A stretch of 64,000 bases of DNA. Source: Piper betle (lineage: Eukaryota > Streptophyta > Magnoliopsida > Piperales > Piperaceae). Location of the stretch: contig JAURVB010014451.1 in the NCBI GenBank assembly GCA_033002965.1, forward strand, positions 1 to 64,000, in the 5' to 3' direction. Below the pieces are notes generated by a model. It worked only from the letters and a program-made list of their open reading frames with translations. It ran no database searches and was not told the DNA's origin. Made by a program: the position numbers and the translations under genes. Of the stretch, positions 42,103-55,759 are shown in pieces; within the stretch, counting starts at the first letter, position 1; every line of letters begins with the position of its first letter.

Positions 42103-45100
42103 ATGCCGGGCCTGACGGGGCCTTCCGATTACTCTCAAGAGCCCCCGCGCCACCCCGCCCTCAAAATCAACTACACGGTATTTATTTTTTATTTGATTCT
42201 TTTGTTGCGACCTTTTGATGGTGTTTTTGGGTTCTGTTTGTTTGTTAATGATATCAAGTATTGGTTTTTTTTTTAGCTTTGATTGGTAGTGGTGATGTGA
42301 TGTTGTTATTGAGGCTGAATATTGGTTGTTCATTTTGTGAAATGAGATTAATTCTATTTGGTATTGTTTGGCAATGTTGATATTGGTTGTTCATGTTGGT
42401 AATTTTTGTATTGGAGCAGATATGGTGGTGTTTGTTTTTTTTGTTTGTTATTCCAAATTGTGTAACTTATTGGTTCTGGCATGCTTTTTGTGATCTGGGG
42501 CTTAGTGTTATTTCATCTTCTCAATTGGTGATGATTGATGGGGTTGAAAATTTTCTTCTACCCTGTTTTTCTCAGTACGAGGACTGAGAATAACTGTATA
42601 CTTTATTGTTGGGCAATGTTGATTTGTGGAGCTAATCTTTCTTAAATTTAAACCTATTTTTTATTTTTTTATCATGTGAGATGATGATAATTAATTTGGT
42701 GGTGTTTGGGCATGTTGATTATTGAGATTGAGTGGTTTTTATTGGCTTTCAATGTTATTTTTATGTAAGTGTCTAATGTTATTTTTGGCAGAAATAAATA
42801 TATAGATATATTTTCTTTGCAAAGTTTAGCACGTCTGCAGAAGCTGTCCAATACTGAGCTGCCTTTTTTACACTTATCTGGCTGTTGATTGTTATAATTG
42901 TGTGGCTGCACTTTGATGATGGTGGCTTGAGATTGTTGATTTTTTTTTCTTTTTTCCATTGTGTGAAATGATAATAATGTTATTTAGTATGATTTGGGTT
43001 TGTCAGTTGGTGATGATGAGTTATTTTGTTAGACCAGTCTCACATCTCTTTGTGAGATGAGTGAACTCTTGGATAATTATTGATTCATAAGCCTTCTAAA
43101 GTGGCTCGTCACTTTGTATTGAAGTCCAAGGACCCACATCTCGTGTCAATTTTTTCCAACTTTCTATGGTGATTTTATAACAAAGGCATGTTACATATTG
43201 ATTGCCGGTTGAGAAGATGTATTGTTTACAAAGTTTAGAGTGTATATGACCTATTCAATCCTATGCCACCATGTTTTTGCACTACTTTGATCTGTTCATT
43301 ACATTTGATCAATTCATTGCTGCAGCTTTTGGTTGTGGATTTCTTAGTTTGTAATGGAATTGTGTGGCTCTGGTTATTCTTTCTGATTTTGGTTTTAGTT
43401 TTACTTTAAGATCCCCCATTAGTTAGTTCAGTATTCTAGTTTGTCCCACATCTAATATATTAGTTTATATGATGCTTACAATCTTTAATTTGGTTAACCA
43501 CTTTTGAAAAAATGACTAAGTCCATCAGCTTGTATTAATTGCTTGCGCCATTACAAGTGGTATCAAAGCCAAACCGAAACCATGTTGAATGATGGGAGTC
43601 TATTTAGATATAGTTTCACATTAGTAGGCTCATGAATCGTAGAAATGAATTCCGAGAATGAAATTTCTTTAAGATGAGTGAAATATAAAATCCCCAAATT
43701 AATTAGCTAGTCCTACATCCAATACCTACAGTGGTAAGATTCAATATATTAGTGAAGATGATGCTTAAAATCTTTTAACTTAGTTAATTACTTTTAAAGA
43801 AATGACTAAGCCCATCAATTTATACTAATTGGGTCAGGCCATTACAATTGTAGTTTTTCAGTTGCCTAGATGTATGGTGTGATTGTGATTATTTTATTCA
43901 TTTTAATTTCTGAATAATAATTTTGTGTGGGATGTAGGTATCTATTGTTATTTTAGTTAAGCACATAATGGTATTGATTGCCTTTTGAGTATAAAAATGC
44001 TAATGTATTTTGGCCCCGACTACAGGAGCCCTTCAATGCTGAGCCACCGCGTCTTGCTCTAGTTTCCTCTTATGTCACTCCAATTGATATGTTCTACAAG
44101 AGAAATCATGGTCCAATCCCTGTTGTTGATGATATAGAACGGTTAGTCAAAATTGTCTTTCCTTATTGCAAATGTGCTTTCATTTCTTGCTTGCATTTAC
44201 TGAAATTTTCTGCCAGAGCAGGTATCATGTTTTGGTTCAAGGTCTAGTGGAGAAACAAAAGCGACTGTCGATGGCTGATATCAGGTGAATGATTGTTGTT
44301 ATGAGACGATGTTGCTAACCCATCAACTTTGCTAGCTTTCATTAGCCTTGATTGAATTGATTAAATTTGCAGGAAACTCCCGAAGTACAACATAACAGCT
44401 ACTCTTCAGGTAAAATTAGCCATTTCTTTTCCTTAAATTGTGAATTGCTTGTTGCATCTTGTGATGCATGGATGACTGTTGTCTTTTGTGTGCCATATTG
44501 GATGCTTTCTAGCTTTATGTAGTTCCAAATCTTTTTCATTCATTAAAATCATTTTTGGTCTGCATTAACAATTGTTATTTTCATCACAGTTAGAATGTCA
44601 TTTTGTTTGCTTGGATAGATCTTTGGGAATGGTGAATGGTGACGTGATAGTTTTGGACAAGTTTTTCTATCCTAATTTGATTTCAATAAATGGCAATGGC
44701 AACCCTGAGCTTGGTATGAATGGACAGGGATCACTACTATTTGAATGATGTTTTGCCACGTTACGGTGGGATCATTGTAGACTAGATTTTCCTTTCAAAT
44801 CACCTAGTGGTACAAATTTGAATATATTGGCAATGCAACCTTCATTTTTTTTTCGGTTTGAAATATAGTGTGCAGGGAATAGGAGGACAGCAATGAGTGA
44901 AAAGAGAAAAGTAAGAGGTGTTGGTTGGGATGTTTCTGCCATTGGGAATGGTTTGTTTATTGATCTTATGTGAATTTATCCATCAAGAAACTGTGCTTGG
45001 AGCTCGTCTTATGTATTCTACTCACATGTTTACAGCGGTTTGGGGTGGATCAAGACTATCAGACATTCTTGAACTAGTTGGAATTCCTAAACTTACGAAG

Positions 45101-46824
45101 ATTTCATCCCTTGGTGGAAAGCATGTAGAGTTTGTCAGCATTGACAGATGTAAAGTGAGTATTTTGATTTTAAATGAAATTTCAGATTATAAGTTGTTTC
45201 ATGATAGACGTTCTTCAGATTTTTGATATTTTATTATATATGTGCCCCCTTTCTTAGATATTTTTGAGGAACCGTGGTTTTAATAGGAGGAAAATGGTGG
45301 CCCGTTCAAGGCATCAATTCCATTGAGCCAAGCATCAAACCCAGAAGCAGAAGTTATAATTGCGTATGAAATGAACGGAGAGGTGAACAGCTTCCCTCTA
45401 TTTGTTACTCCTCATCTATTTATTTGTTTCAGCATGCATTCCCTTCAAACAGACATTTTGCTTGGAACACTGATCCTTTGTTTCTCTTTGGCACTTCAAA
45501 AGCATTAGGAACTGTATCGAATAAGTTATGATCTAAAGATGTACTGTTTGACTATCTGATACATGGTTGCCTATGTGGTTGCTTCCAGATCATAAACCGT
45601 GACCATGGTTATCCTTTGCGAGTTATTGTTCCTGGTGTAATTGGGGCTCGCTCTGTTAAGTGGCTTGATTGCATAAACATAATTGCAGATGAGTGCCAGG
45701 TAGGGAAAATTTTCAACCATTGCTTAATTTATCATTAAGGTTACCAACAGCGATCTGTAATAGTCTTCTTCAGGGCTTTTTTATGCAAAAAGATTACAAG
45801 ATGTTTCCACCTTCAGTAGACTGGGATAATATTAATTGGGATACCCGTAGACCTCAGATGGATTTCCCAGTTCAGGTAACGATCCAGATAAAAAACGTGT
45901 ATATTTTTATATGTTTGAATGTTTAATTATATTTGCAAATATGAAAAAAGTTGTATTTAGACGTTGGTATTTAGTAATCCTGGTAACAATGCTAAGATGA
46001 TAGTCTTTGGTGATAGCTTAAGAAGGATATCCTCAGCACATTATGATCACTGTGCATTTCAAATGAAGAACCATTTACTTGGAGGTATCAGACTTTTCTA
46101 CTTCTAATTCAAATCTTTGAAATTTTTCTATATTAGTGTGCGATCTGCTCAATGGAAGATGTGGCTGTTCTGAAGCAAAACAAGGTTAGTCTCAAAAATA
46201 GGATTGTATTATTATAATAAATTTTAATATATGGCTGATGCAATCATGAACACTGATGTTTTGCAGGTAACTGTGAAAGGGTATGCTGCCTCTGGAGGAG
46301 GGCGTGGAATTGAAAGAGTGGATGTGTCTGTTGACGGTGGGAAGACATGGGTGGAGGCAACCAAATTTCAGAAATCTGGTGCAAAGTATGTTGCAGATGA
46401 TATCGAAAGCGACAAATGGGCATGGATATTGTTCACTGTGAATGTTGATGTGCCTTTCAATGGTCAAATTATCGCTAAAGCAGTAAGTTGTTCTCTGTTA
46501 TGCATAGTTTTAGTACAGTTCAAATTGCTGCCTTTAAAGAGTGCTTCTGCTTGGCTTTGCTTATCTATGAATGCACGCTAATTTTGCACCTAAAGCTCTA
46601 GATGAACTTCTGTTGGTGTTTTATATTCAATTTTTGGTGAAACTTTTCTGGCTAAACTTTGATATATAACTAGTTTTGTTGGTTGTAATTGCCAGGTTGA
46701 TACAGCTGCAAATGTCCAACCAGAAAACGTAGATGAAATTTGGAATCTCCGAGGTATATTGAATACTTCATGGCATCGAATCAAAGTTCGAAATACCCCA
46801 GAAGTGAGAAAATCAAATCTATAG
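42103..46824 (+). CDS. SOX: Sulfite oxidase, molybdenum cofactor enzyme, peroxisomal (397 aa)
   Basis: Oxidises sulfite to sulfate with oxygen in peroxisomes, protecting against sulfite. Twelve exons in frame: 42103-42177, 44026-44141, 44222-44284, 44373-44409, 44869-44950, 45036-45154, 45287-45382, 45589-45699, 45774-45875, 46137-46184, 46267-46482, 46696-46824 (1194 nt). It starts MPGLTGPSDYSQEPPRHPAL like the Arabidopsis protein. The Mo-ligand cysteine is residue 98, the first codon of exon 5 (CAGNRRTAM). Cofactor and substrate motifs YKRNHGPIP, GVGWDVSAIGN, EFVSIDRCK, NRDHGYPLRVIVPG and GARSVKW are present. The dimerisation domain follows (VTVKGYAASGGGRGIERVDV; NVDEIWNLRGILNTSWHR). There is no heme domain, as in all plant forms. 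C-terminal SNL is the peroxisomal PTS1 signal. Intact throughout; length fits the family (393 in Arabidopsis). Confidence 0.97.
43020..43200 (+). mobile_element. Possible fragment of another small retroelement
   Basis: A stretch with GACCAGTCTCACATCTCTTT, AACTCTTGGATAATTATTG and CCACATCTCGTG resembles the terminal repeats of small non-coding plant retroelements, but only one copy and no primer site are seen. Weak. Confidence 0.25.
43405..43846 (+). mobile_element. TRIM element in intron 1 of the sulfite oxidase gene
   Basis: Direct repeats at about 43405-43555 and 43684-43846, with (T/A)AAGATCCCC-type starts and CCATTACA ends. They share AAAGAAATGACTAAG / AAAAAATGACTAAG and a TAATATATTAG-like block. 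A primer-binding site, TGGTATCAAAGCC, is at 43558-43570. The interior is about 110 bases and non-coding. Same family as 29965-30370. Confidence 0.8.
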
Positions 46825-48053
46825 GTAATCTGCGTAGAAAATCGCAAGTTATCTATTAACTGTAGCCGGAGGTGTTCAGTCATTTACGCCCAGCAGTAGT
46901 TTTCTTTTGAGAAGCTGTAATTTTGCGAGTAGGGCCTTGCATTGTGATGATAAATAATCTGAAGAACGAATAGTTCGAATAAGATTATGGAAGTTTCTGT
47001 GAAAAATCTCTAGTGTAAGCATTTATAGATTGAATAATCTTGTAAGACTTGCTTGGGTGGCCCAAAAAGGTCTTTGCAGTGAAAAATCTCTCAATTGTTG
47101 CATCTGACTGCGGGTGACCGAAAAGGAGGGGGTGGGTTTTTTTTTTAATCATTAAATCTGGGTTATCTTTACAACCCCTTGTGGCATTCTATTTGATTGT
47201 ATTGAAAGACCCAATTAAGTGGGATTTCCCTATTGGTGGATCAGGTTATTTTGGGGCAAACGGATCCTTTATCATAAAGAGGATGCGCTTTAAGAGAATA
47301 ATTCGGATTCTTCGTTCGGTCGGAAAGTCCACGTGTTCTCTAGTCGTATCACAGCCCTCCAGTGTCATCTAACGGGTATAAAGCAACTCAATCTTCTCCC
47401 CATCTCGCTTGGCCACTCCAAAATTCCTTTTTATCTCCGATATTCAACCTGCAATAATAATCTATCTGTCCTTCCTCCTCCCAGACGTTAAGGTGCTTGG
47501 CCTAAACCGGGAAACCCTGCTATTGTTTCTTCACACCTCTTATCTTATCAAAAAGACTACATAGATGAGCTCAGGCTTTTGGCAGCGTTTCATGCGAAAC
47601 CAGGAAGAAATACATCTTCAACACTCAGAAATAGATTATTGAGAATCTGAGACTCGAGAACTTTAACATCTAGCATAATGCATCAAATTTCTCTATGTCG
47701 TATAACCAAACAGAACCCAATAAATGTAAGGCCAAACTTTTTCATCTCTCTAACCCATGATTCCTGCATTTCAATACATCTTTGAGCCATCAAATTCTTA
47801 TAACCATTAAATGAAAAAGTTCATGATTTCTATCACCTACATTATCTGGCTGCTATACAAATGGAACAGAGATTATTTATTATTATCCACTATTTTTTAA
47901 TCGTTTATCTTTACACCCAAATCATCAATATATATCATTTGTCGTATTTTAGGGACTAATCATAACCGCTCATTTGTAACTATCTAATGTGGATTGCTAA
48001 AGATGTAGGCTCACACATTTTATTTCTTAAAAAGGTTCATACTTTATCACTTT

Positions 48054-48082
48054 CGTGTGTGTGTGTGTGTGTATATATATAC
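48054..48082. repeat. (GT)n(AT)n microsatellite
   Basis: A GT run of about nine units passes directly into a short TA run. Confidence 0.9.
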
Positions 48083-49231
48083 ATCATTTGTTTTTTAACT
48101 CAGTTTATCTACGAGTTTTGACATGAGCGAAGAGTTGAGTTGATCTGCATCGATATTTTTATAATTATTAGAAACAGATTATTTTTATAAGTGATAAATA
48201 TCTCATTCCCTTCTAATGCAAGTGAAAGGCTTTTGGTGTGTTTATAGAAGGATGCCTATTTGGGGAAAAGTTTAGCTTTTAATGGAAAGAAATTTATACA
48301 AATATCAATGAACAATAAAAAGTAGTGACTTTCTATGAAATCATGTGCTTGTGTTTGCATGATTCAAGCTCCCTATAGTATTAGAGTAATTTTTATGTCC
48401 ACAGAGGTTAAAAGAAGTAAAATAAAAAAATAGTATTTTTAGATTAAGATTTATATCTCTTTTCATGGAAGGCAAGAGTATCGGATGTTTGTTCATGCTA
48501 GTAATATACTTCCTTACTTGTAACTTGTCCCAAAATAAAATATTTTAGGTACATTTGATACTCACGTTCATCACTTATGTCCTTGTATAATTAACTAAAT
48601 TAAAAATTTTTTTGGAAAAAGACGTGTTTTCATCCCAAAATATGTCTAAGCTTTGGAAGGTCCTTGTAGGTCTTGCCTTGCATTTGACTCTATGTGCTTC
48701 GCTAAAATTAATTATACTCTTTTTTAAAAAAAATTGTGTGTCCCTACACTTTCTAGGCACTATCGGAACTGATTTATCCACAAGCCTACATTAAACGGAA
48801 ACTGGGATAGACCAATTTCGAATAAAATAAAATTAGTGGATTGACAATGAAAGAAAAATAGTTTATCATGCCCAATTCAAGTTTATGACTGCTTCTTTGT
48901 CCTGCCACATTTTTTAACCTCTTAGGTGGATAAACATATTAGTTGGTTTGACAAAAACCCTTATAACGTGGTCTATGCATCAAGTGATATCACCTGCAAT
49001 AGAACAAAAAACTTATTATGACCAAATTTTATTAATCAAATTATGCAAACCCTTTTTCTCTTAAGAGTACTAGAAAACATGAATCTTAATTTAAGATCTC
49101 GGTAAAACCGCATCAATTCGAACACCTACTAAACCTACAAAAAATATATAGTTTAATTCTCCATTTCACAATGGTCTTCTCAAAACATGTTTCTTTCCAA
49201 GTCCGTGATAGATAAATTAAAAAAAAATGCA

Positions 49232-49345
49232 CATATAGAGATTTTTTCATATCCTTCTTTTTTATTGTTTTTTCTCATATACTTTGGATATAGAGATTTT
49301 CTCATATCCTTCCTTTTTTTATTGTTTTCTCTCATATACTTTGGA
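49232..49345. repeat. Tandem duplication of about 57 bases
   Basis: TATAGAGATTTT(T/C)TCATATCC, a T-rich middle and CTCATATACTTTGGA occur twice in succession, with a few differences. Confidence 0.85.
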
Positions 49346-51381
49346 CCCTTTTTTCTTTGTTCAGATCTTGGTGCAATTCAATGGCCATTTCCAGATTTAA
49401 GAGGAACAGAAACGCGTGTGCTTGTCTGATTGGTCATGGGTTTCTTCTGAGATAAGGCTTCCAAGTGTTAGCAGTGTCGGATATTTTTCCTGGGACGAAG
49501 CTATCAAGCGTATGGACGAAGTTGGTAAGGAATCAGACCTGTTCCCACAGGGGGATGGATAGCTAGCACATCTGCATCAAAAGATGATAAGAAAGTTCAT
49601 GTGCTTAACTTATTACCAAGAATATATTAGATGATAATTAGGCATGGATGCGGGTTTTATTCATCTATCAAATCTGTCTAACATGTCAAGACACGAAGAA
49701 CCCAAGTGACAATTTTCTTATCGTGATTTATATCCTGGTCAAAAGAAGTTGCGATAGCATCATTTGGGTCCTGCTCATCCCTTAACCATCAAATACCACG
49801 CCTTTGAATATTAACGAAAGAGTTATAATAAAGCAACGACGTCAACGATAAGAATTACAAGGGACTTTGTAGGTTGTTTTTTTTTATTGGAGTTGGTTGG
49901 CGTGCCACCGAATAAGGAGTCAGTTGCAATCGGCTAGCAAAAGTATTGTAAAATTTACGTTGAATGAAACATCAGAGAAGATTAATATTTGTAACTTCGA
50001 TTAATACTATAAAACCCGGGTAATAATCTTTTTATCAATATAAATTATCACAATTACTAGAGTCTAAAATATGGGACGGAACAAATATTTAGATAATATG
50101 ACTACTAAAGTCCGTTTATAGTAATACTTACCCTAACAAATTCATTTATTACCGGTCTTTTATATATATATATATAAAATACAAATATATATCTTATAAG
50201 AAGTACATATTTTATTTTAATCAATTAAGTGAGTTCAATTATTAAAAAACTACATAAATATATAAAAAAATGAATAATAAAGACAATTATAAAATTTTAA
50301 CACAATTTAATGCTTACGACTATTTCATATTAATTATTAAACTAATTATAATAAATTTAATTTTAAAATATTTATTAATTTATGTATCTTTTTAAAATTT
50401 AAAATTAGATAATAATAATATTTTAAAAATAAAATTTTAGCAACCTCATACTTATATATTTTATTTTTAATATATATAAATATTATTTTATAATATCTAC
50501 TAAAACTTTCCTTAATAGTACATACGGTGAGCACTTGTCATTCCAATTTCCATTTATTACCCTCGCTACAATCGTAATTATAATACTAATGGCGATTGAA
50601 AGGACTAATATACCCTTAAAAAACTGGATACGCTTAATTATCGACACGCATTTCAAAGATTTTCTTTCCCATTTCTTATATTTTTTAATGGTCTAGATTT
50701 GATCTCCGAGAATGAATAAATCTAAACCGTACATTTTTTCTAGCTGATAGCTATAGCGCGTCTTTCCAACTTGTACGTTTCTGGTATTTTTATGACAACG
50801 TTACTCTAAACGCCGTTTATATCTGGCTCTGTTTTTTTTATACATTTACGGTACAATAAATATACGTGGGAGTGACTCCTTTTTCTTAAAATAACTGATT
50901 TAAATTTAAATTATTCTAGGATAATTTTATCCTCTTGATTTTGACAGTACAACAATAATATATATTGTTCAACATATTATGCCAAAAACAGTTTATATCA
51001 ACTTATCTGGTTGTATTTTACGCGTGATACAATAAATATATGGTAAAAGTGACATTTTTTTAAATAATTAATTTAAATTTGAATTTTTAAGACAATTTAA
51101 TTTATTGGATAAATTTTGGATTTAATTGAAAATATATTATTAGGTGATTTTGATGGACGTTGGTTGGTATTCTAATAAGTACGAATATTCAGGAATTTTC
51201 TGAATATTAAATACATTTATATCCACTTACCATTTATCATTTATGGCTTTTCTCGTATGTAATTTTTTAAAATAAATATATATATCAATATATATGCATA
51301 TATTGTAGTAGTTATCACGTAGCTAAAAAACGTGGACATATCTACATTATCCCCCATTTATTCCCCGACTTTACCTCGCAA

Positions 51382-51449
51382 ATGGCTCACAGCGCTATCG
51401 ATAAATTCCTGCGTCCACCACTCCCTCCCTCTTCTCCTCTCCCCATCCC

Positions 51450-51482
<33 letters not shown>

Positions 51483-51789
51483 ATCCGACGCCGCCGCTGC
51501 CGACGCCGCCGCTGCCGACGTCCCCGTAGTTCGCCATGGGAGTGGCGCTGCTCTCCGATCTGGCCGCCGAGGTCTTCATCCCGGCGTCCGCCGTCGTCGG
51601 AATCGTCTTCGCCGTCGTGCAGTGGGCGCTGGTGTCCCGCGTGAAGCTCTCCTCGGAGAGGCAGCCGGCGACAACGACGACAAACACCAACAAGAACGGG
51701 TACTCCGACTACCTCATCGAGGAGGAGGAGGGGTTGAACGACCACAATGTGGTCATCAAGTGTGCCGAGATTCAGAGCGCCATTTCTGA
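51382..51789 (+). promoter_or_regulatory. Upstream ATG and long overlapping out-of-frame ORF on the H+-pyrophosphatase leader
   Basis: ATG at 51382 opens a frame of 135 codons that passes through a (GCC)n run (51450-51483) and overlaps the main start at 51536 in another frame. If the transcript begins upstream of 51382, scanning ribosomes would meet this ATG first. A transcription start between 51382 and 51536 would remove it. Coding of a real protein is unlikely (alanine repeat). Confidence 0.35.
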
Positions 51790-54700
51790 GGGTTTGGTTC
51801 CTACTCTTTTCCACTTTAGCGTTTTTGTTAGATTTGTGGTTGCTTTGTGTGTGATAAAGTTGGTTGCTTTACGGTGGATATGGTTTCTGGCGGTCTAGAT
51901 CTGGCCTGCTTGTTGCGTTTTGTTGTGCTTTTTTTAGTGATGAACGTTAGAAAGATTTGTTTGGCCTGTTTGAACTTTGTGGGAAGTTTGAAGTTTTACA
52001 TGGTCATTGTCTTATTAGATGATTGATAATTTATTGCGGCATAGAATGAAATTAATAGTATATATATGAGAAGTTACAGTTTTTATGGTTAAATGGTGGT
52101 TGCCGTTGAGTTTGGAATGTCATTGAGGAGAAAAGTTACTTTTTAAAAAAAATCTTGAAGTGGTCTAGAGAAGTTGTATTGGATGCCTAGAATTACCTAC
52201 CTTTAATGAATTTACGGTTTTTTTCTTTATTTTAATTGCTATTTTTTTAGCTGCAGGTAGATTAGATTCTCGTTTTGCATGAATTCAGAGCTGTTTAGTT
52301 TTTTGTTCTCATAATATTTTTTTTCATTTTATGCGGGCAATTTCCTAATTGGTATGTGAATGTTTCCTGAAGTCGAATCTTCCTATCAATTTTTGCAACT
52401 GATACTTTTTTAGTATGGGTATCTGTCCTTGAGTCATCGGCATGGATGCGATGATTTTTTACTTGGTTGGGTAGAGATTATTGGATCAAAATTTTGCTAC
52501 GAGCAATATGTTTAGCATTTGAAATTTTTATTTACTCTATTCAAGCCATTACAAATGTTTGAAGAAAATTATTTCTTGCGGGCATAAGAATTTTTTGTTT
52601 AAAAGTCATTTTTGACGTTGAAACCTGTACCTACGATCTGCTTGTTTTATGTCTCAGGTGCCACTTCGTTCTTGTTCACTGAATATCAGTATGTGGGCCT
52701 CTTCATGGTTGCCTTTGCTGTTCTTATCTTCCTTTTCCTTGGTTCAGTGGAGGGTTTCAGCACAAAGAGTCATCCCTGCACATATAGCAAAGATAAAATG
52801 TGCAAGTCTGCTCTTGCTAATGCTGTCTTCAGCACAGTATCCTTTTTGCTTGGTGCCATAACCTCTCTTGTGTCTGGCTTTCTGGGGATGAAGATTGCCA
52901 CGTATGCCAACGCTAGAACAACCTTGGAAGCAAGGAAAGGTGTGGGGAAGGCTTTTGTTACTGCTTTCAGATCTGGTGCGGTTATGGGATTCCTTCTTGC
53001 TGCAAATGGACTTTTGGTACTTTACATTGCGATTAACCTGTTTAAATTGTATTATGGAGATGACTGGGAAGGGCTATTTGAATCTATTACCGGTTATGGC
53101 CTCGGTGGGTCATCTATGGCTCTGTTTGGAAGGGTTGGAGGTGGAATATACACAAAGGCTGCCGATGTTGGTGCAGATCTTGTTGGGAAGGTTGAGAGGA
53201 ACATTCCAGAAGACGATCCCCGAAACCCAGCTGTGAGAGAAAAATTTTATTCTGAAGCGTATTAATAGATTTTTTTACTTGATTGAGATTTGTGTTTGAT
53301 CATTGTTCAATGCCCTTTCAGGTGATTGCGGATAATGTGGGTGACAATGTTGGTGATATAGCTGGGATGGGTTCAGATCTTTTTGGATCTTTTGCCGAGT
53401 CTTCATGTGCTGCTCTAGTTGTGGCCTCTATATCTTCTTTTGGGATAAACCATGATTTGACCGGGATGCTGTACCCTCTTCTCATTAGCTCTGCAGGCAT
53501 TATTGTTTGCTTGTTAACAACCGTCTTTGCCACTGATATCTTTGAAATCAATTCTGTTAAGGAAATTGAGCCATCATTGAAGAGACAGCTCATCATTTCT
53601 ACTGCTCTTATGACCATTGCGATTGGAATAGTTAGTTGGCTTGGGCTTCCATCTTCTTTCACAATCTTCAATTTTGGCGCACAGAAGGTTGTGAAGAACT
53701 GGTATGTTTCAAAAATCATTTTTTTCTTCCATTAACAATGAATTGAGGTTTCTCTTAACCATTCTGATCCTTTGTAGGCAATTATTCCTATGTGTTGCTG
53801 TTGGGTTGTGGGCTGGATTGGTCATCGGGTTTGTGACAGAGTACTTTACCAGCAATGCTTACAGGTAAAGTAGACATCTGACTTTGATTTTCTTTAGTTA
53901 TTTTGCAGTAGGGTGCTATTTTTCCTGACTCCTAGACTTTTTTCCAGTCCTGTCCAGGACGTTGCTGATTCATGCAGGACTGGAGCTGCAACTAATGTCA
54001 TTTTTGGTCTTGCATTGGGATACAAGTCTGTTATCATCCCAATATTTGCGATAGCTGTCAGCATCTTTGTTAGCTTTAGCTTTGCTGCAATGTATGGTAT
54101 CGCTGTTGCTGCACTAGGTATGCTCAGCACCATAGCTACTGGTTTGGCCATTGATGCTTATGGCCCCATTAGTGACAATGCTGGAGGTATTGCTGAAATG
54201 GCTGGTATGAGCCACCGAATCCGTGAGAGGACTGATGCTCTTGATGCTGCTGGGAATACTACAGCTGCTATTGGAAAGGTATAATAAGATAATTTACTTC
54301 GCCTTAAAACTTGCTTGAGATTTTTTTTCATTTAGCTTTTTGGTTGCAGTATCTTATTGGAGTATAATACTTGACTTCACTAATTCTAAGAACACTTAAT
54401 TTCATTCTAGGGCTTTGCAATTGGATCAGCTGCACTCGTGTCCTTGGCTCTTTTTGGTGCGTTTGTGAGTCGTGTTGGAATTTCTGCAGTTAATGTTCTT
54501 TCTCCAAAAGTCTTCATTGGGTTGCTTGTGGGAGCTATGCTTCCTTACTGGTTTTCTGCCATGACCATGAAGAGTGTGGGCAGTGCTGCCCTAAAGATGG
54601 TTGAAGAGGTTCGGAGGCAGTTTAACACCATACCAGGCCTTATGGAAGGAACAACTAAGCCAGACTATGCTACGTGTGTCAAGATCTCAACCGATGCATC

Positions 54701-55747
54701 TATCAAGGAGATGATCCCTCCTGGCGCTTTGGTTATGCTTACACCCCTCATTGTGGGAACTTTCTTTGGTGTTGAGACTCTCTCTGGAGTATTGGCTGGT
54801 TCGCTTGTGTCTGGTGTGCAGGTATACTCAATTTTTGCCCTCATTTGTTTTCCTTTTTAAATTTCTTTTTGCAAAGATTTCCCCCTGAATAATGCATTGT
54901 GAAAATTTCAGATAGCAATATCTGCATCAAACACTGGTGGTGCATGGGATAATGCTAAAAAGTATATCGAGGTAAAATTACAAGTTTGAAGTGTAAAGAT
55001 TCTTTGTTGTGATTGATAGAAAGCATATTATTGCTTTTCTATGCCCCTGCCTTTGATTTCTGTTGCGTTTTTTATTATTTGAGCTCAATATACTTTTGAT
55101 TTATCGTACATATAGTTAAAGAAAAAAGTAGTTAAAAACTAGGAAGTTAGTTTTTAAGTATTTTCCCCAATGGCATCCGTTGATTAGGTCACTATTCATA
55201 GCGAAGAAGATTATGTGGCGCCACTTATTATTTCTCACTGTTAAGTGCCTTGTAAATGTGAATGGTGATCTTAACGCCCACTGTATTAAAAAAAATGGTT
55301 TCAGTTCTCCCTCTTCCTTTATTCATGGCAAAGAAGATTATGTCGTGCCACATATTATTTCTTTCAATGTTAGTTGCCTTTGTTTGTAAATGTGAATGGT
55401 GATCTCAACGCTCATTGCATTAAAAAAATGGTTGCAGATCTCCCTTTCATTTTGGACGTCTATTCTTATCCTTCAATGCATTCAGATTATTTTTCAGCCA
55501 TGTAAAATTTCCGTTGACTGTTTTTTAAATTGGTGGACAGGCTGGTGCATCTGAGCATGCAAGAACTCTTGGTCCTAAGGGGTCTGATCCTCACAAAGCA
55601 GCGGTCATTGGTGATACAATTGGAGACCCTCTCAAGGACACATCAGGGCCATCTCTGAACATTCTCATCAAACTTATGGCTGTGGAATCCCTTGTGTTTG
55701 CTCCTTTCTTTGCAACGCATGGAGGCATTCTTTTCAAGTTGTTTTGA
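51536..55747 (+). CDS. VHP1: Vacuolar proton-pumping pyrophosphatase, type I (AVP1-like, 768 aa)
   Basis: Uses pyrophosphate hydrolysis to pump protons into the vacuole across the tonoplast. Eight exons in frame: 51536-51791, 52658-53232, 53322-53701, 53778-53864, 53948-54278, 54411-54821, 54912-54971, 55541-55747 (2307 nt). Family features: the [16 protein letters not shown] loop after TM1; [18 protein letters not shown]; the substrate site [18 protein letters not shown] and [30 protein letters not shown]; the second acidic site [36 protein letters not shown], with Ala where potassium-independent pumps have Lys, so the potassium-dependent class; and C-terminal [19 protein letters not shown]. 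Length and start ([18 protein letters not shown]) fit AVP1 (770 aa). No damage seen. Symbol by family only. Confidence 0.97.
55190..55452 (+). repeat. Tandem duplication of about 130 bases in intron 7 of the pyrophosphatase gene
   Basis: Two successive units share AAGAAGATTATGT(G/C)G, TTATTATTTCT, TGTAAATGTGAATGGTGATC, AACGC(C/T)CA and TTAAAAAAAATGGTT-like parts in the same order. Confidence 0.85.
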
Positions 55748-55759
55748 GAAGTAAATGGT

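Larger units (their letters stand above)
46830..51370. other. Spacer between sulfite oxidase and H+-pyrophosphatase genes
   Basis: No gene is supported. To about 47050 it is the sulfite oxidase 3'UTR. Further on it is AT-rich, with a GT/TA microsatellite at about 48054-48082 and a tandem duplication at 49232-49345. Confidence 0.6.

Noticed and set aside
49380..49600. GC-richer stretch that looked like a gene remnant
   Set aside because: No frame continues for more than a few codons with a recognisable motif.
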